Below are positions 1 through 6,082 of a stretch of 17,636 nucleotides of DNA, in pieces. This stretch comes from an uncultured Clostridium sp. (GTDB lineage: Bacteria; Bacillota; Clostridia; TANB77; CAG-508). The stretch is from NCBI GenBank assembly GCA_946497585.1, contig CAMMLF010000018.1, positions 1-17,636 on the forward strand. Reading direction: 5' to 3'. The notes under the pieces are model-generated. The model saw only the letters and a list, made by a program, of their open reading frames with translations. It ran no database searches and had not been told where the DNA came from. Positions within the stretch are counted from its first letter, which is position 1. Every line of letters begins with the position of its first letter. The position numbers and the translations under genes are program-made.

Positions 1-233
1 TCTATACCCAAAATTTCCTCAAGTTCCTTTCTATAATTTTTTTTGATTTCTATAATGCTACAATAAATCGCATTTTGTACTACATCTTTTTCATTTTTTC
101 TTTTAGCTTCCAATTTTATGATTTCTTTATCTATACTTTTTATAAAAAGTTTTAATTTTTTTATACATATTTCATTATCTTCTAATTTTTTTTGCATATT
201 CAAAAATTCATTATTTAGTCTAGTAAAATCCAT
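1..233 (-). CDS. Lysine-rich, probably helical unknown protein, N-terminal part only
   Basis: An open reading frame starts at an ATG at 233 and stays open for 77 codons to the window edge, so the C-terminus is missing. It begins MDFTRLNNEFLNMQKKLEDN and is rich in Lys, Glu, Asn and Ile with no Gly or Pro until its last visible residues, which suggests a long helix or coiled coil. The start is supported by a GAGGGGGG ribosome binding site just upstream (about 241-249). It follows the 380-residue gene by 24 bases and is probably the next gene of the same operon. I do not recognise the family. The plus strand of the same bases also has an open frame, but without a ribosome binding site. Confidence 0.6.
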   Translation of the reverse strand, partial: MDFTRLNNEFLNMQKKLEDNEICIKKLKLFIKSIDKEIIKLEAKRKNEKDVVQNAIYCSIIEIKKNYRKELEEILGI

Positions 234-257
234 TATATTTCCCCCCTCTAGATCTTT

Positions 258-1400
258 TTATAGCTCTTTTTCTTTAGTTGATTTTTTATCTTTTTTTATT
301 TTATTTTCTTCCAGTAAACACATTTTTTTTAATAATGTATAAGCCATGTTGTCAAAAACCTTTAATTCCTTATAATCAACCGCTTTTAAAAAACTTTTTA
401 CGGCACTTAAATGAGTATCACAAAAAGAAGTTTCCTTAAAAACTTCCAAACTTAATTCATCTGCTATTTTTTCAGCTTCACTTTTTTCTAAAAAAATAAA
501 ATCTTCATTCTTTCCAATATTCTTAAGTAAAAAAAGTGAATTATTATCAAATTCTTTCATAATTTTATTTGCATCTATAGCTAAATATTTCCCATTGCTT
601 AAATCACGATAGTAATCTACATTATTAGTAAACGAAGCTATGTATTTATATTTATTTACTTTATTTTCACCTAATTCATGTAGCAAGCCCTTTAAAAAAT
701 TCTCTTTCTTTTGAGGACTGTATATTTTATCTTCCTCAAAAATATCCATATCATTTTTCGTAAACAAAGCTTTATTTATATCATAACTAAGAATATTTCT
801 TTCTTTGCAAAATTTTCTATAATTTTTTATGCCATTTTCATATTCTTTTTCTAAAAAGTCGTCCCCAAAAATTTCTTCTTTTAAAACAGAACGTATATTA
901 GCATGTGTTCTCATGGACATTGATTTTATCATGTCTTCCCCTAGATAATATGTAAACAAATCATAAACAGGATCCACCATACCATTTGGTTTCTCAATAA
1001 TTTCACCGTTATTATCTTTAACAAAAAAGCCATCATCATTTAAATAAACACGTTTATCATCTTTTGTAGTAAAAGCATATTCTAAATTTGAATCATAATC
1101 AAGTATGTCTTCAAAGCTGTATCCTTTAACAGCGCAATCTACTATTTGTTCAGAATCCATTTCCATAAGCTCTAAAAAAGGTATTTTATATTTTACTACA
1201 TTTCTAGCAATAAAGTCCACATAAAATTGTTTGCTATGTGATAATCCAGAAATATTAAAACAAGCTTGAGATTGAAGAAAAATCGCTCGAATTAATTTTG
1301 GATCCATAGAGTAATCATAAAAATAACAGCAATCTAAAATCCAACGTTCTCTAGGTCGTATACTATCATATAATTGTTCTTTCGTATCTTCATTGCTCAT
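258..1400 (-). CDS. Unknown cytoplasmic protein, paralogue B of a tandem pair
   Basis: The protein has 380 residues and family and function are not recognised. I chose the ATG at 1400 (MSNEDTKEQ) over the in-frame ATG at 1454 because GGAGTGATAGAA sits directly before it. No signal peptide or membrane segment is seen. It is clearly related to the product of 1536-2735: shared blocks are YAFTTKDDKRVYL (residues 108-120; paralogue YCFTTKNDNKVFL), FTYYLGED with SMSMRTHANIR (paralogue FQYYLAEN and MISMYMHLYIR), GIKNYRKFCKERNILS (190-205), EDKIY (223-227) and YIASFTNNVDYY with GKYLAID (253-276). Both end in a lysine-rich tail or helix. The start overlaps the end of the small membrane protein gene by 11 bases, so translation is probably coupled. 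The position after the relaxase suggests a role in establishment or DNA processing, but that is inference only. Confidence 0.85.
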   Translation of the reverse strand: MSNEDTKEQLYDSIRPRERWILDCCYFYDYSMDPKLIRAIFLQSQACFNISGLSHSKQFYVDFIARNVVKYKIPFLELMEMDSEQIVDCAVKGYSFEDILDYDSNLEYAFTTKDDKRVYLNDDGFFVKDNNGEIIEKPNGMVDPVYDLFTYYLGEDMIKSMSMRTHANIRSVLKEEIFGDDFLEKEYENGIKNYRKFCKERNILSYDINKALFTKNDMDIFEEDKIYSPQKKENFLKGLLHELGENKVNKYKYIASFTNNVDYYRDLSNGKYLAIDANKIMKEFDNNSLFLLKNIGKNEDFIFLEKSEAEKIADELSLEVFKETSFCDTHLSAVKSFLKAVDYKELKVFDNMAYTLLKKMCLLEENKIKKDKKSTKEKEL

Positions 1401-1539
1401 TTCTATCACTCCATTCAAATAGTATTTTTTGCATATTGTCCAATTCTTCATCATGCGAACACATAGAAGATATTTTTAATGCTGAAAAAAGAAACAAAAT
1501 TAAAACCATTATCACAATAGATAAAATAATTTCTATCAT
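1390..1539 (-). CDS. Small single-pass membrane protein between the two paralogues
   Basis: The protein has 49 residues and starts MIEIILSIVIMVLILFLFS: a hydrophobic span at about residues 2-20 followed by a charged, mostly acidic tail (CSHDEELDN...). GGAGTTAGAAAA precedes the ATG. The start overlaps the stop of the upstream 399-residue gene as ATGA (1536-1539), and the stop overlaps the start of the next gene by 11 bases. Overlaps at both ends plus a good ribosome binding site argue that it is translated rather than a chance frame. A longer in-frame ATG at 1620 lies inside the upstream gene and is less likely to be used. Function unknown; it could anchor one of its paralogous neighbours at the membrane. 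Confidence 0.65.
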   Translation of the reverse strand: MIEIILSIVIMVLILFLFSALKISSMCSHDEELDNMQKILFEWSDRNEQ

Positions 1540-2735
1540 TTTTCTAACTCCATATTTTTTAACTTTTGGTATTGTTCTGATTGGGAAATTAAATATTTTT
1601 TGTGCTCTGTATTTAAACAATCTATTATTCTTACATGCAATGCCATAGACGAATTTAAAGGCTCTTTAATTTCTTTCATATCCATGTAATTTAATACTTT
1701 ACTTAAAATTTTGTTCACATTATCTTTGGCTAATCGATCAGATATATCCAATGTCTTAACGGACTTTTCGTATTCCTCATCTAGAGCATTCCATAATTTG
1801 TCTAGCTCTTCTTTTTTAACATAAACAAATTTATTATTTGGCAATAATTCTCCTAAGAAAAAAAGAGGCTCGTCTTCAAAAGTTTTTGTTACATTATTTT
1901 TATCTATTCCCACATATTCTTCATTTGCGTAATCATAATAATAATCCGTTCCATTATTTAATGAGGCTACGTATGAATAGTGTTCATGTATATCATCAGT
2001 TGTTTTTAATTCTTTTTGTAATTTTTTTAACTTATTTTCATCAGTATATATTTTATCTTCACTCATCAAATCTATATCTTCGTTTGTACCTGTTGCTTCT
2101 GTGATATCTCTACTTAGAATATTGTGAGTCTTGCAATACTTCTCATAGTTCTTTACTCCAGACTTATAATACTCTTTTAAGTTTTTTTCTTTTAACCTTT
2201 TTCTAATGTATAAGTGCATATACATAGAAATCATTTTAAAATTATTTTCTGCTAAGTAATACTGAAAAACATCAGAGCTAAAATTTATCATGGGTGCACT
2301 CCGAAAAACTAACTTTCCATTTGGAGCAATTTCACAGCAACATTGCTTTGCTTCGTCAAGAAACACCTTATTATCATTCTTTGTTGTAAAACAATATTTC
2401 ATTTCACTAACATCAAAATGCAGTAATTCATCAAAATCCTTTTCATTTACTACACAATCAACAATATCATAAATAGATATATTTTCTAAATCTGAAAGGC
2501 TTAATTGATTAGAACATACAAACTCAGAAATAAGCGAGGCATAGTCATCTATTCCACTTTTTGTATATTCATCTTCAAGCCAGCATTGATATGCTAGCTT
2601 ACTTATATGTAACACAAATTCATCACTCATATTTGGATCTACATCATAACATGTTCTAAAAGCAAGATAATACAATAATGAACTTTTTGCCTTATCCGAT
2701 AACTCTTTAAATCTTATTAAATCTTCTTTTTCCAT
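1536..2735 (-). CDS. Unknown cytoplasmic protein, paralogue A of a tandem pair
   Basis: The protein has 399 residues with no recognised family and no signal or membrane segment. Ribosome binding site AAAGGGGGAATATC precedes the ATG. Blocks shared with the 258-1400 product, in the same order: YCFTTKNDNKVFL (114-126), FQYYLAEN (157-164), MISMYMHLYIR (168-178), GVKNYEKYCKTHNILS (193-208), SEDKIY (225-230) and YVASLNNGTDYYYDYA with EEYVGID (255-278). The N-terminal third also aligns loosely, around the YDVDPN / YDYSMDP segments. A cluster of three cysteines (QCCCE, 131-135) is not conserved in the paralogue. The gene starts 21 bases after the relaxase stop and belongs to the same operon. The pair looks like an old tandem duplication with moderate divergence. 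Confidence 0.85.
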   Translation of the reverse strand: MEKEDLIRFKELSDKAKSSLLYYLAFRTCYDVDPNMSDEFVLHISKLAYQCWLEDEYTKSGIDDYASLISEFVCSNQLSLSDLENISIYDIVDCVVNEKDFDELLHFDVSEMKYCFTTKNDNKVFLDEAKQCCCEIAPNGKLVFRSAPMINFSSDVFQYYLAENNFKMISMYMHLYIRKRLKEKNLKEYYKSGVKNYEKYCKTHNILSRDITEATGTNEDIDLMSEDKIYTDENKLKKLQKELKTTDDIHEHYSYVASLNNGTDYYYDYANEEYVGIDKNNVTKTFEDEPLFFLGELLPNNKFVYVKKEELDKLWNALDEEYEKSVKTLDISDRLAKDNVNKILSKVLNYMDMKEIKEPLNSSMALHVRIIDCLNTEHKKYLISQSEQYQKLKNMELEK

Positions 2736-2756
2736 GATATTCCCCCTTTACGTTTA

Positions 2757-4118
2757 TTATCTTTTATAATCATCATTAACAAATAATTGATGAAACTCTT
2801 TTGCACTTTCATCAATTTCTCGGTTCAAATTTTTTACAGCATTAATAACTTCCTGTTTCAAAAATACTTTTTTTGTATTCACAGAAGTATTGAAATAATT
2901 TTGTAAAATTAGTAATTTTAAATTTTTGTTTTTATATATTCTCGATTTTTCATAAGCAAGCTCTTGCAACAAATCATCCAAAGTAATGCAATCTTTTGTA
3001 TTTTTAGTCTTTACAATATTTTGTAGACGATTACATCTGAAAAGCGCATGATTAACAATTGCATTTAGCACATAACTTTCTATATACTTTTGTTTATCTA
3101 ACACTAATTTATTATTTTTCACTTTCTCTTCAATATGATTTTCCTTATTTAAAATTTTGTAGTAATCTGTAAGTTTATTTAAAGAATTTTGCACATTTAA
3201 TTGCTGTTTATACAATTCTGAATCCTTATTTCTAAATAACTCTTCTTTGATTTCTTTCGTTATTTTTTTTATTTCCTTACCTATCGCGTTGTTTTTTATA
3301 GAACCATATTTTACTTTTTTAAATTTATTATCTTTACGATATTCAGAAACTAAGAAACCTAATTTCACAATTTTCTCTTCTAATTTAATATCAGAAATAT
3401 TTTTAAGAATAAAATTTTTATCCTGAACGTCAAAATATTTTTTGAACTCATCAATTTCTTGATTTACTTCCATTAATAATGGTCTCATAACTTTATGTCG
3501 TTCTATTGATATTAACAATTCATTCTTAAAAAAGTTCTTTTCATCAGAAGTTATTTTTCCTTTTCTACGATATAATATCTTACCATCTCTATTGATATGA
3601 TTAGGTGCAGTTTCTACAAAAGCCATGTGTAAATGTATGTGATTTGTATTACCATGAAAAGAAAAACAATAACGCATTTTTTTCATATCTACAAAACCAC
3701 ATTTTCGCAAAAATTTCGGCATAACTTCTTTAGCAATTATTTTTTCTAACTCACGAATATTAATGGCCTTTATAAGCCAATCTGAATCAAAACTTACCAC
3801 TCCCTTATACAGGTTAGAATTCTTAATTGCATTTGACATTTGAATTTGAAATTTTTGTAATTCATTTTCAGTAGCATAATGTCCGTCTTCTAAAACAAGA
3901 TTCACTATTTTATCCTGCTTACTCCCCCTATAATAATCTATCATACTTACAATTTCTTTTTTTGGATCTCTATAATAATTAGTCATTCTTTTAATGTCTT
4001 TTATCATATTTTTTTCATGGAATGAACTACTAACCTTATTATCAGGATTAGTTAAAGCCAATCTATATCTACAAGTAAAAATAATTTTAGGAGTCGAATT
4101 TCTTTTCGTATCGCTCAT
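2757..4118 (-). CDS. Relaxase of the HUH type (MobP2/MobL-like)
   Basis: The protein has 453 residues and should nick one strand at oriT and carry it into the recipient. The key sign is the histidine triad in HGNTNHIHLHMAFVE (residues 155-169: H160, H162, H164, with H155 and E169). This resembles the 'H....HxHxxxxxE' block of MobP2/MobL relaxases in Bacillota and differs from the classical MOBP form. Candidate catalytic tyrosines lie in two similar short segments, TNYYRDP (Y48/Y49) and IDYYRGS (Y62/Y63). The C-terminal half (about 190-450) is Lys/Glu/Asn-rich and helical with no visible second enzyme domain. AAGGA lies 9 bases before the ATG. The start overlaps the end of the upstream RHH gene by 32 bases, as is common for accessory protein-relaxase pairs. 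Family assignment is from motif recognition only. Confidence 0.85.
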   Translation of the reverse strand: MSDTKRNSTPKIIFTCRYRLALTNPDNKVSSSFHEKNMIKDIKRMTNYYRDPKKEIVSMIDYYRGSKQDKIVNLVLEDGHYATENELQKFQIQMSNAIKNSNLYKGVVSFDSDWLIKAINIRELEKIIAKEVMPKFLRKCGFVDMKKMRYCFSFHGNTNHIHLHMAFVETAPNHINRDGKILYRRKGKITSDEKNFFKNELLISIERHKVMRPLLMEVNQEIDEFKKYFDVQDKNFILKNISDIKLEEKIVKLGFLVSEYRKDNKFKKVKYGSIKNNAIGKEIKKITKEIKEELFRNKDSELYKQQLNVQNSLNKLTDYYKILNKENHIEEKVKNNKLVLDKQKYIESYVLNAIVNHALFRCNRLQNIVKTKNTKDCITLDDLLQELAYEKSRIYKNKNLKLLILQNYFNTSVNTKKVFLKQEVINAVKNLNREIDESAKEFHQLFVNDDYKR

Positions 4119-4458
4119 TATAATAATTCCTTACAAAATTTTGATAAACCTCATCTTCTTTAAAATTTTGATTTCTGGCAAAACCACTATTCACAAATAT
4201 CTGTCTTACTAATATATTTAGCCAATTACATTTTTTTTGTAAATCTACTACTTCTTTTTGAAGATTGTCTAAATTATTTAAAATAACTGCTACATTGCTC
4301 ACATTATTAATTTTATCTAATTCATTTATGTGATATACAATTAATTCCCCAATTAATTTATTTACACTCATTTTATTTTTTTTAGCAATTTCATTAAGTT
4401 CTTCATCAACAAACGGCGACAGTCGAATCGTTCTACGCCTAATTTTTTCTTCATTCAT
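4087..4458 (-). CDS. Ribbon-helix-helix relaxosome accessory protein (MobC-like)
   Basis: The protein has 123 residues. An N-terminal RHH-type DNA-binding domain is suggested by strand RRRTIRLSPF (7-16) followed by helices at about 16-28 and 31-47. A second part (about 53-83) looks like a coiled coil (NNLDNLQKEVVDLQKK), and the C-terminus is charged and tyrosine-rich. I chose the ATG at 4458 because GAGGG precedes it at 8 bases; an upstream in-frame ATG at 4473 lacks such a site. The start overlaps the stop of the preceding RHH gene (ATGAATGA), implying coupled translation. Placement directly before the relaxase suggests it binds oriT and recruits or stimulates the relaxase, and may repress the operon. 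Confidence 0.8.
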   Translation of the reverse strand: MNEEKIRRRTIRLSPFVDEELNEIAKKNKMSVNKLIGELIVYHINELDKINNVSNVAVILNNLDNLQKEVVDLQKKCNWLNILVRQIFVNSGFARNQNFKEDEVYQNFVRNYYNERYEKKFDS

Positions 4459-4639
4459 TTTGTAAACCCTCATCTTTCAATACAGTTGTTTCTTGGGCTT
4501 TTTCTAAAAATGCACGTATTCCAAAAGCAACTAACTCTATGAGCTGTTTGTTAAGACTAATACAATTTTGATTTGCTAATATCTTTACTTTTGTATACAA
4601 ATCTATTGGTATTCTAAAAGTAATACGTTTTATATACAT
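4451..4639 (-). CDS. Small ribbon-helix-helix DNA-binding protein
   Basis: The protein has 62 residues with an Arc/CopG-like pattern: strand IKRITFRIP (3-11), helix LYTKVKILANQN (14-25), turn, helix LNKQLIELVAFGIRAFLEKA (29-48). I preferred the ATG at 4639 over that at 4657 because GGGGGA lies 5 bases before it. It is the first gene of the mobilisation operon, immediately downstream of the repeat-rich non-coding region, whose repeats are natural binding sites for it. The likely role is autoregulation and/or relaxosome assembly. Confidence 0.75.
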   Translation of the reverse strand: MYIKRITFRIPIDLYTKVKILANQNCISLNKQLIELVAFGIRAFLEKAQETTVLKDEGLQNE

Positions 4640-4691
4640 ACATATCCCCCCAATCAATTTTTTGATTTTTTTGTCGTCATTTTTTTTAAAA

Positions 4692-4720
4692 ACTATATGC
4701 CAAACTATCTTTTATTTAAA
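4692..4720 (-). promoter_or_regulatory. Probable promoter of the mobilisation operon
   Basis: On the minus strand a TTTAAA box (4715-4720) is separated by 17 bases from TATAGT (4692-4697). The match to the vegetative consensus is 4/6 and 5/6. It lies about 50 bases before the ATG of the first RHH gene. A direct repeat AAACTAT (4690-4696 and 4702-4708) and the inverted TCGTCATTTTT copy (4674-4684) overlap or flank it and could be operators for the RHH proteins. Confidence 0.45.
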
Positions 4721-4734
4721 TGAGCATAAGATGT

Positions 4735-4795
4735 TGGACACCATGAATGCGATTTTTCACAAGAAAAATCTATGCTTTCCATGGTGTCTTGTCCA
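4735..4795. repeat. Large imperfect inverted repeat
   Basis: The outer arms GACACCATG (4737-4745) and CATGGTGTC (4780-4788) are perfect. The inner arms GATTTTTC (4751-4758) and GAAAAATC (4763-4770) enclose a 4-base loop. TGGAC (4735-4739) can alternatively pair with GTCCA (4791-4795). No T-run follows on either side, so it is unlikely to be a simple terminator and more likely a relaxosome or oriT structure. Confidence 0.7.
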
Positions 4796-4815
4796 TTTTT
4801 GCACTTGCAAAAATG
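4794..4815. repeat. Perfect 9-base hairpin beside the large inverted repeat
   Basis: CATTTTTGC (4794-4802) and GCAAAAATG (4807-4815) surround the loop ACTT. The right arm runs into one of the AAAAATGACGA repeats (4809-4819). Compact hairpins next to iterons are typical of oriT regions. Confidence 0.7.
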
Positions 4816-4953
4816 ACGATTTTATGATTTAATTTGGCGACATACTTTCATAAACTCTTGTAAAATCTACATGTTTCATATTTACATGACGATTGAACAT
4901 GACACATGAGGAAAAAGAATATGCGAAAAATGACGACGAGCATTTCTTCTGTT

Positions 4954-5853
4954 TTAAAAAAGTGGATCTAGTCCAGTTCCAGGTAAATAGTCTTCATGGT
5001 ACGGTGGTAATTCTGCTCCATCTGAAAAATCTATAAAACTCATTCCATCTACATAACTGTTATCTTCTAATTGAACTTGATAATGAAGATGATTACCTGT
5101 GCTGTAACCTGTTGTTCCGACACTTCCGATAACTTGACTTCCTGAAACAATATCACCAACATTTACTTTCTTACTATTAGGATATAAATGGCCATAAGTA
5201 ATCTTATATATCTCTTCGTTCATATTGCATTTTATTACAATATAATTTCCAAGACCCCCTGCAGTATCAGGAACATTTTCTTGATATGTAAAAGAAACTT
5301 TTTCAACGACCCCATCACAAACGGACATTACTTCAGTTTGTGCCTCTGCAGCAAAATCCCAAGCTTGATGAACATCAAATTCTCCAAAAACATATCGTTG
5401 CTCCATAAAAAATGAGGTAACAGCAATTTTTGAAAAATCTATTGGTTTATTAAAAATTTTTTGTTGATATTCATCAATTTGATTACTATGCTTTAATTCT
5501 AATTCATTACATATTGCAAAATTTTTATATTCTCCCTGTGAGCAAACAAGAGAAATCGGCTTCATTCTTTTAAGACTCGTATCTAAATTATCACTATATA
5601 TTTTACTAAAATTCAAATCATCTCTGGATAAATAAAAATATAATATTCTCTCTAATGGTACATAACCATTTTGAATATTTTCATTTAAAGCATTTTTATA
5701 ATCTGAAGCATAAGCTATGTTATCTTTTACATACCAATCCGTCGTGCTACTTCCAAAAAAATCTAAAACCAGCATCACGGCAACTAGGATAGCAATTAAA
5801 AATGCAAATATTGGCAAAATTGTAGAAATAACTAAAATTAAAATCTTTTTCAT
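4954..5853 (-). CDS. M23-family wall peptidase of the conjugation system (VirB1-like)
   Basis: The protein has 299 residues and probably cuts peptidoglycan cross-links so the channel can pass the wall. An N-terminal membrane span (about 4-32, no clear cleavage site) leaves the rest outside. The C-terminal half is an M23/LytM domain: H162 and D166 in HQAWD, H222 in YGHL, and H255/H257 in GNHLHYQV, so all metal and catalytic positions are present. The usual Gly of HxGxD is replaced (HQAWD). Cysteines come in apparent pairs (C104/C115 and C179/C209). It is the last gene of the transfer block and its ATG follows the stop of the 75-residue gene by one base; with only a weak ribosome binding site it is probably translated by reinitiation. 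Confidence 0.9.
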   Translation of the reverse strand: MKKILILVISTILPIFAFLIAILVAVMLVLDFFGSSTTDWYVKDNIAYASDYKNALNENIQNGYVPLERILYFYLSRDDLNFSKIYSDNLDTSLKRMKPISLVCSQGEYKNFAICNELELKHSNQIDEYQQKIFNKPIDFSKIAVTSFFMEQRYVFGEFDVHQAWDFAAEAQTEVMSVCDGVVEKVSFTYQENVPDTAGGLGNYIVIKCNMNEEIYKITYGHLYPNSKKVNVGDIVSGSQVIGSVGTTGYSTGNHLHYQVQLEDNSYVDGMSFIDFSDGAELPPYHEDYLPGTGLDPLF

Positions 5854-5854
5854 T

Positions 5855-6082
5855 TCACTTTTTCTTAATCTTCTCTACACTATAAAATTTTCCATGTTTA
5901 CTTTTTATTCCTTTTAGTTTCTTTAATTCATTTTCAACTAGATTTTCTGGAATAAAATCATATAGTACTTCTGTAAATTCTTCACATGGATCTTCGAAAT
6001 CATCAAAATATATTTCTTTAAAAATCTTTTTAATTTTTCCTTTTTCTGGTGTTATTTCATTATAATTCGTATCTTTTCTCAT
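5855..6082 (-). CDS. Small unknown protein between VirB4 and the M23 peptidase
   Basis: The protein has 75 residues, soluble, with an acidic middle (FDDFEDPCEEFTEV) and a basic C-terminus (KKLKGIKSKHGKFY...KIKKK). No domain recognised. The ATG directly follows the VirB4 stop, and GGGGGAAGATTAA at the end of virB4 serves as ribosome binding site. Tight packing with neighbours on both sides supports it as a real gene of the transfer operon. The function could be anything from a chaperone to a structural accessory. Confidence 0.65.
   Translation of the reverse strand: MRKDTNYNEITPEKGKIKKIFKEIYFDDFEDPCEEFTEVLYDFIPENLVENELKKLKGIKSKHGKFYSVEKIKKK

Larger units (their letters stand above)
4640..4953. 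other. Candidate oriT and control region of the mobilisation operon
   Basis: This non-coding stretch of about 314 bases lies between the M23 gene and the first RHH gene. It holds a large imperfect hairpin (4735-4795), a perfect 9-base-stem hairpin (4794-4815), three exact copies of AAAAATGACGA (4809-4819, 4926-4936 and inverted at 4674-4684), four ACATG boxes (4869, 4884, 4897, 4904) and a probable promoter (4692-4720). Inverted and iterated repeats just upstream of RHH and relaxase genes are the usual setting of an oriT. No known nic sequence was recognised, so the call rests on architecture and position. Confidence 0.55.

Noticed and set aside
118..342. Open frame of about 74 codons on the plus strand
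   Set aside because: It is antisense to the start of the lysine-rich gene and the end of the 380-residue gene, has no ribosome binding site, and is a Phe/Ser-rich mirror of A-rich coding DNA. The same holds for plus-strand frames near 1436, 1838, 2290, 3994, 5188, 5717, 9237, 10840, 12766 and 15209.
4794..4815. Hairpin as terminator of the transfer operon
   Set aside because: No T-run follows the stem on the minus strand (it runs into GGACAAGACACC), and it abuts iterated repeats, so an oriT role fits better.
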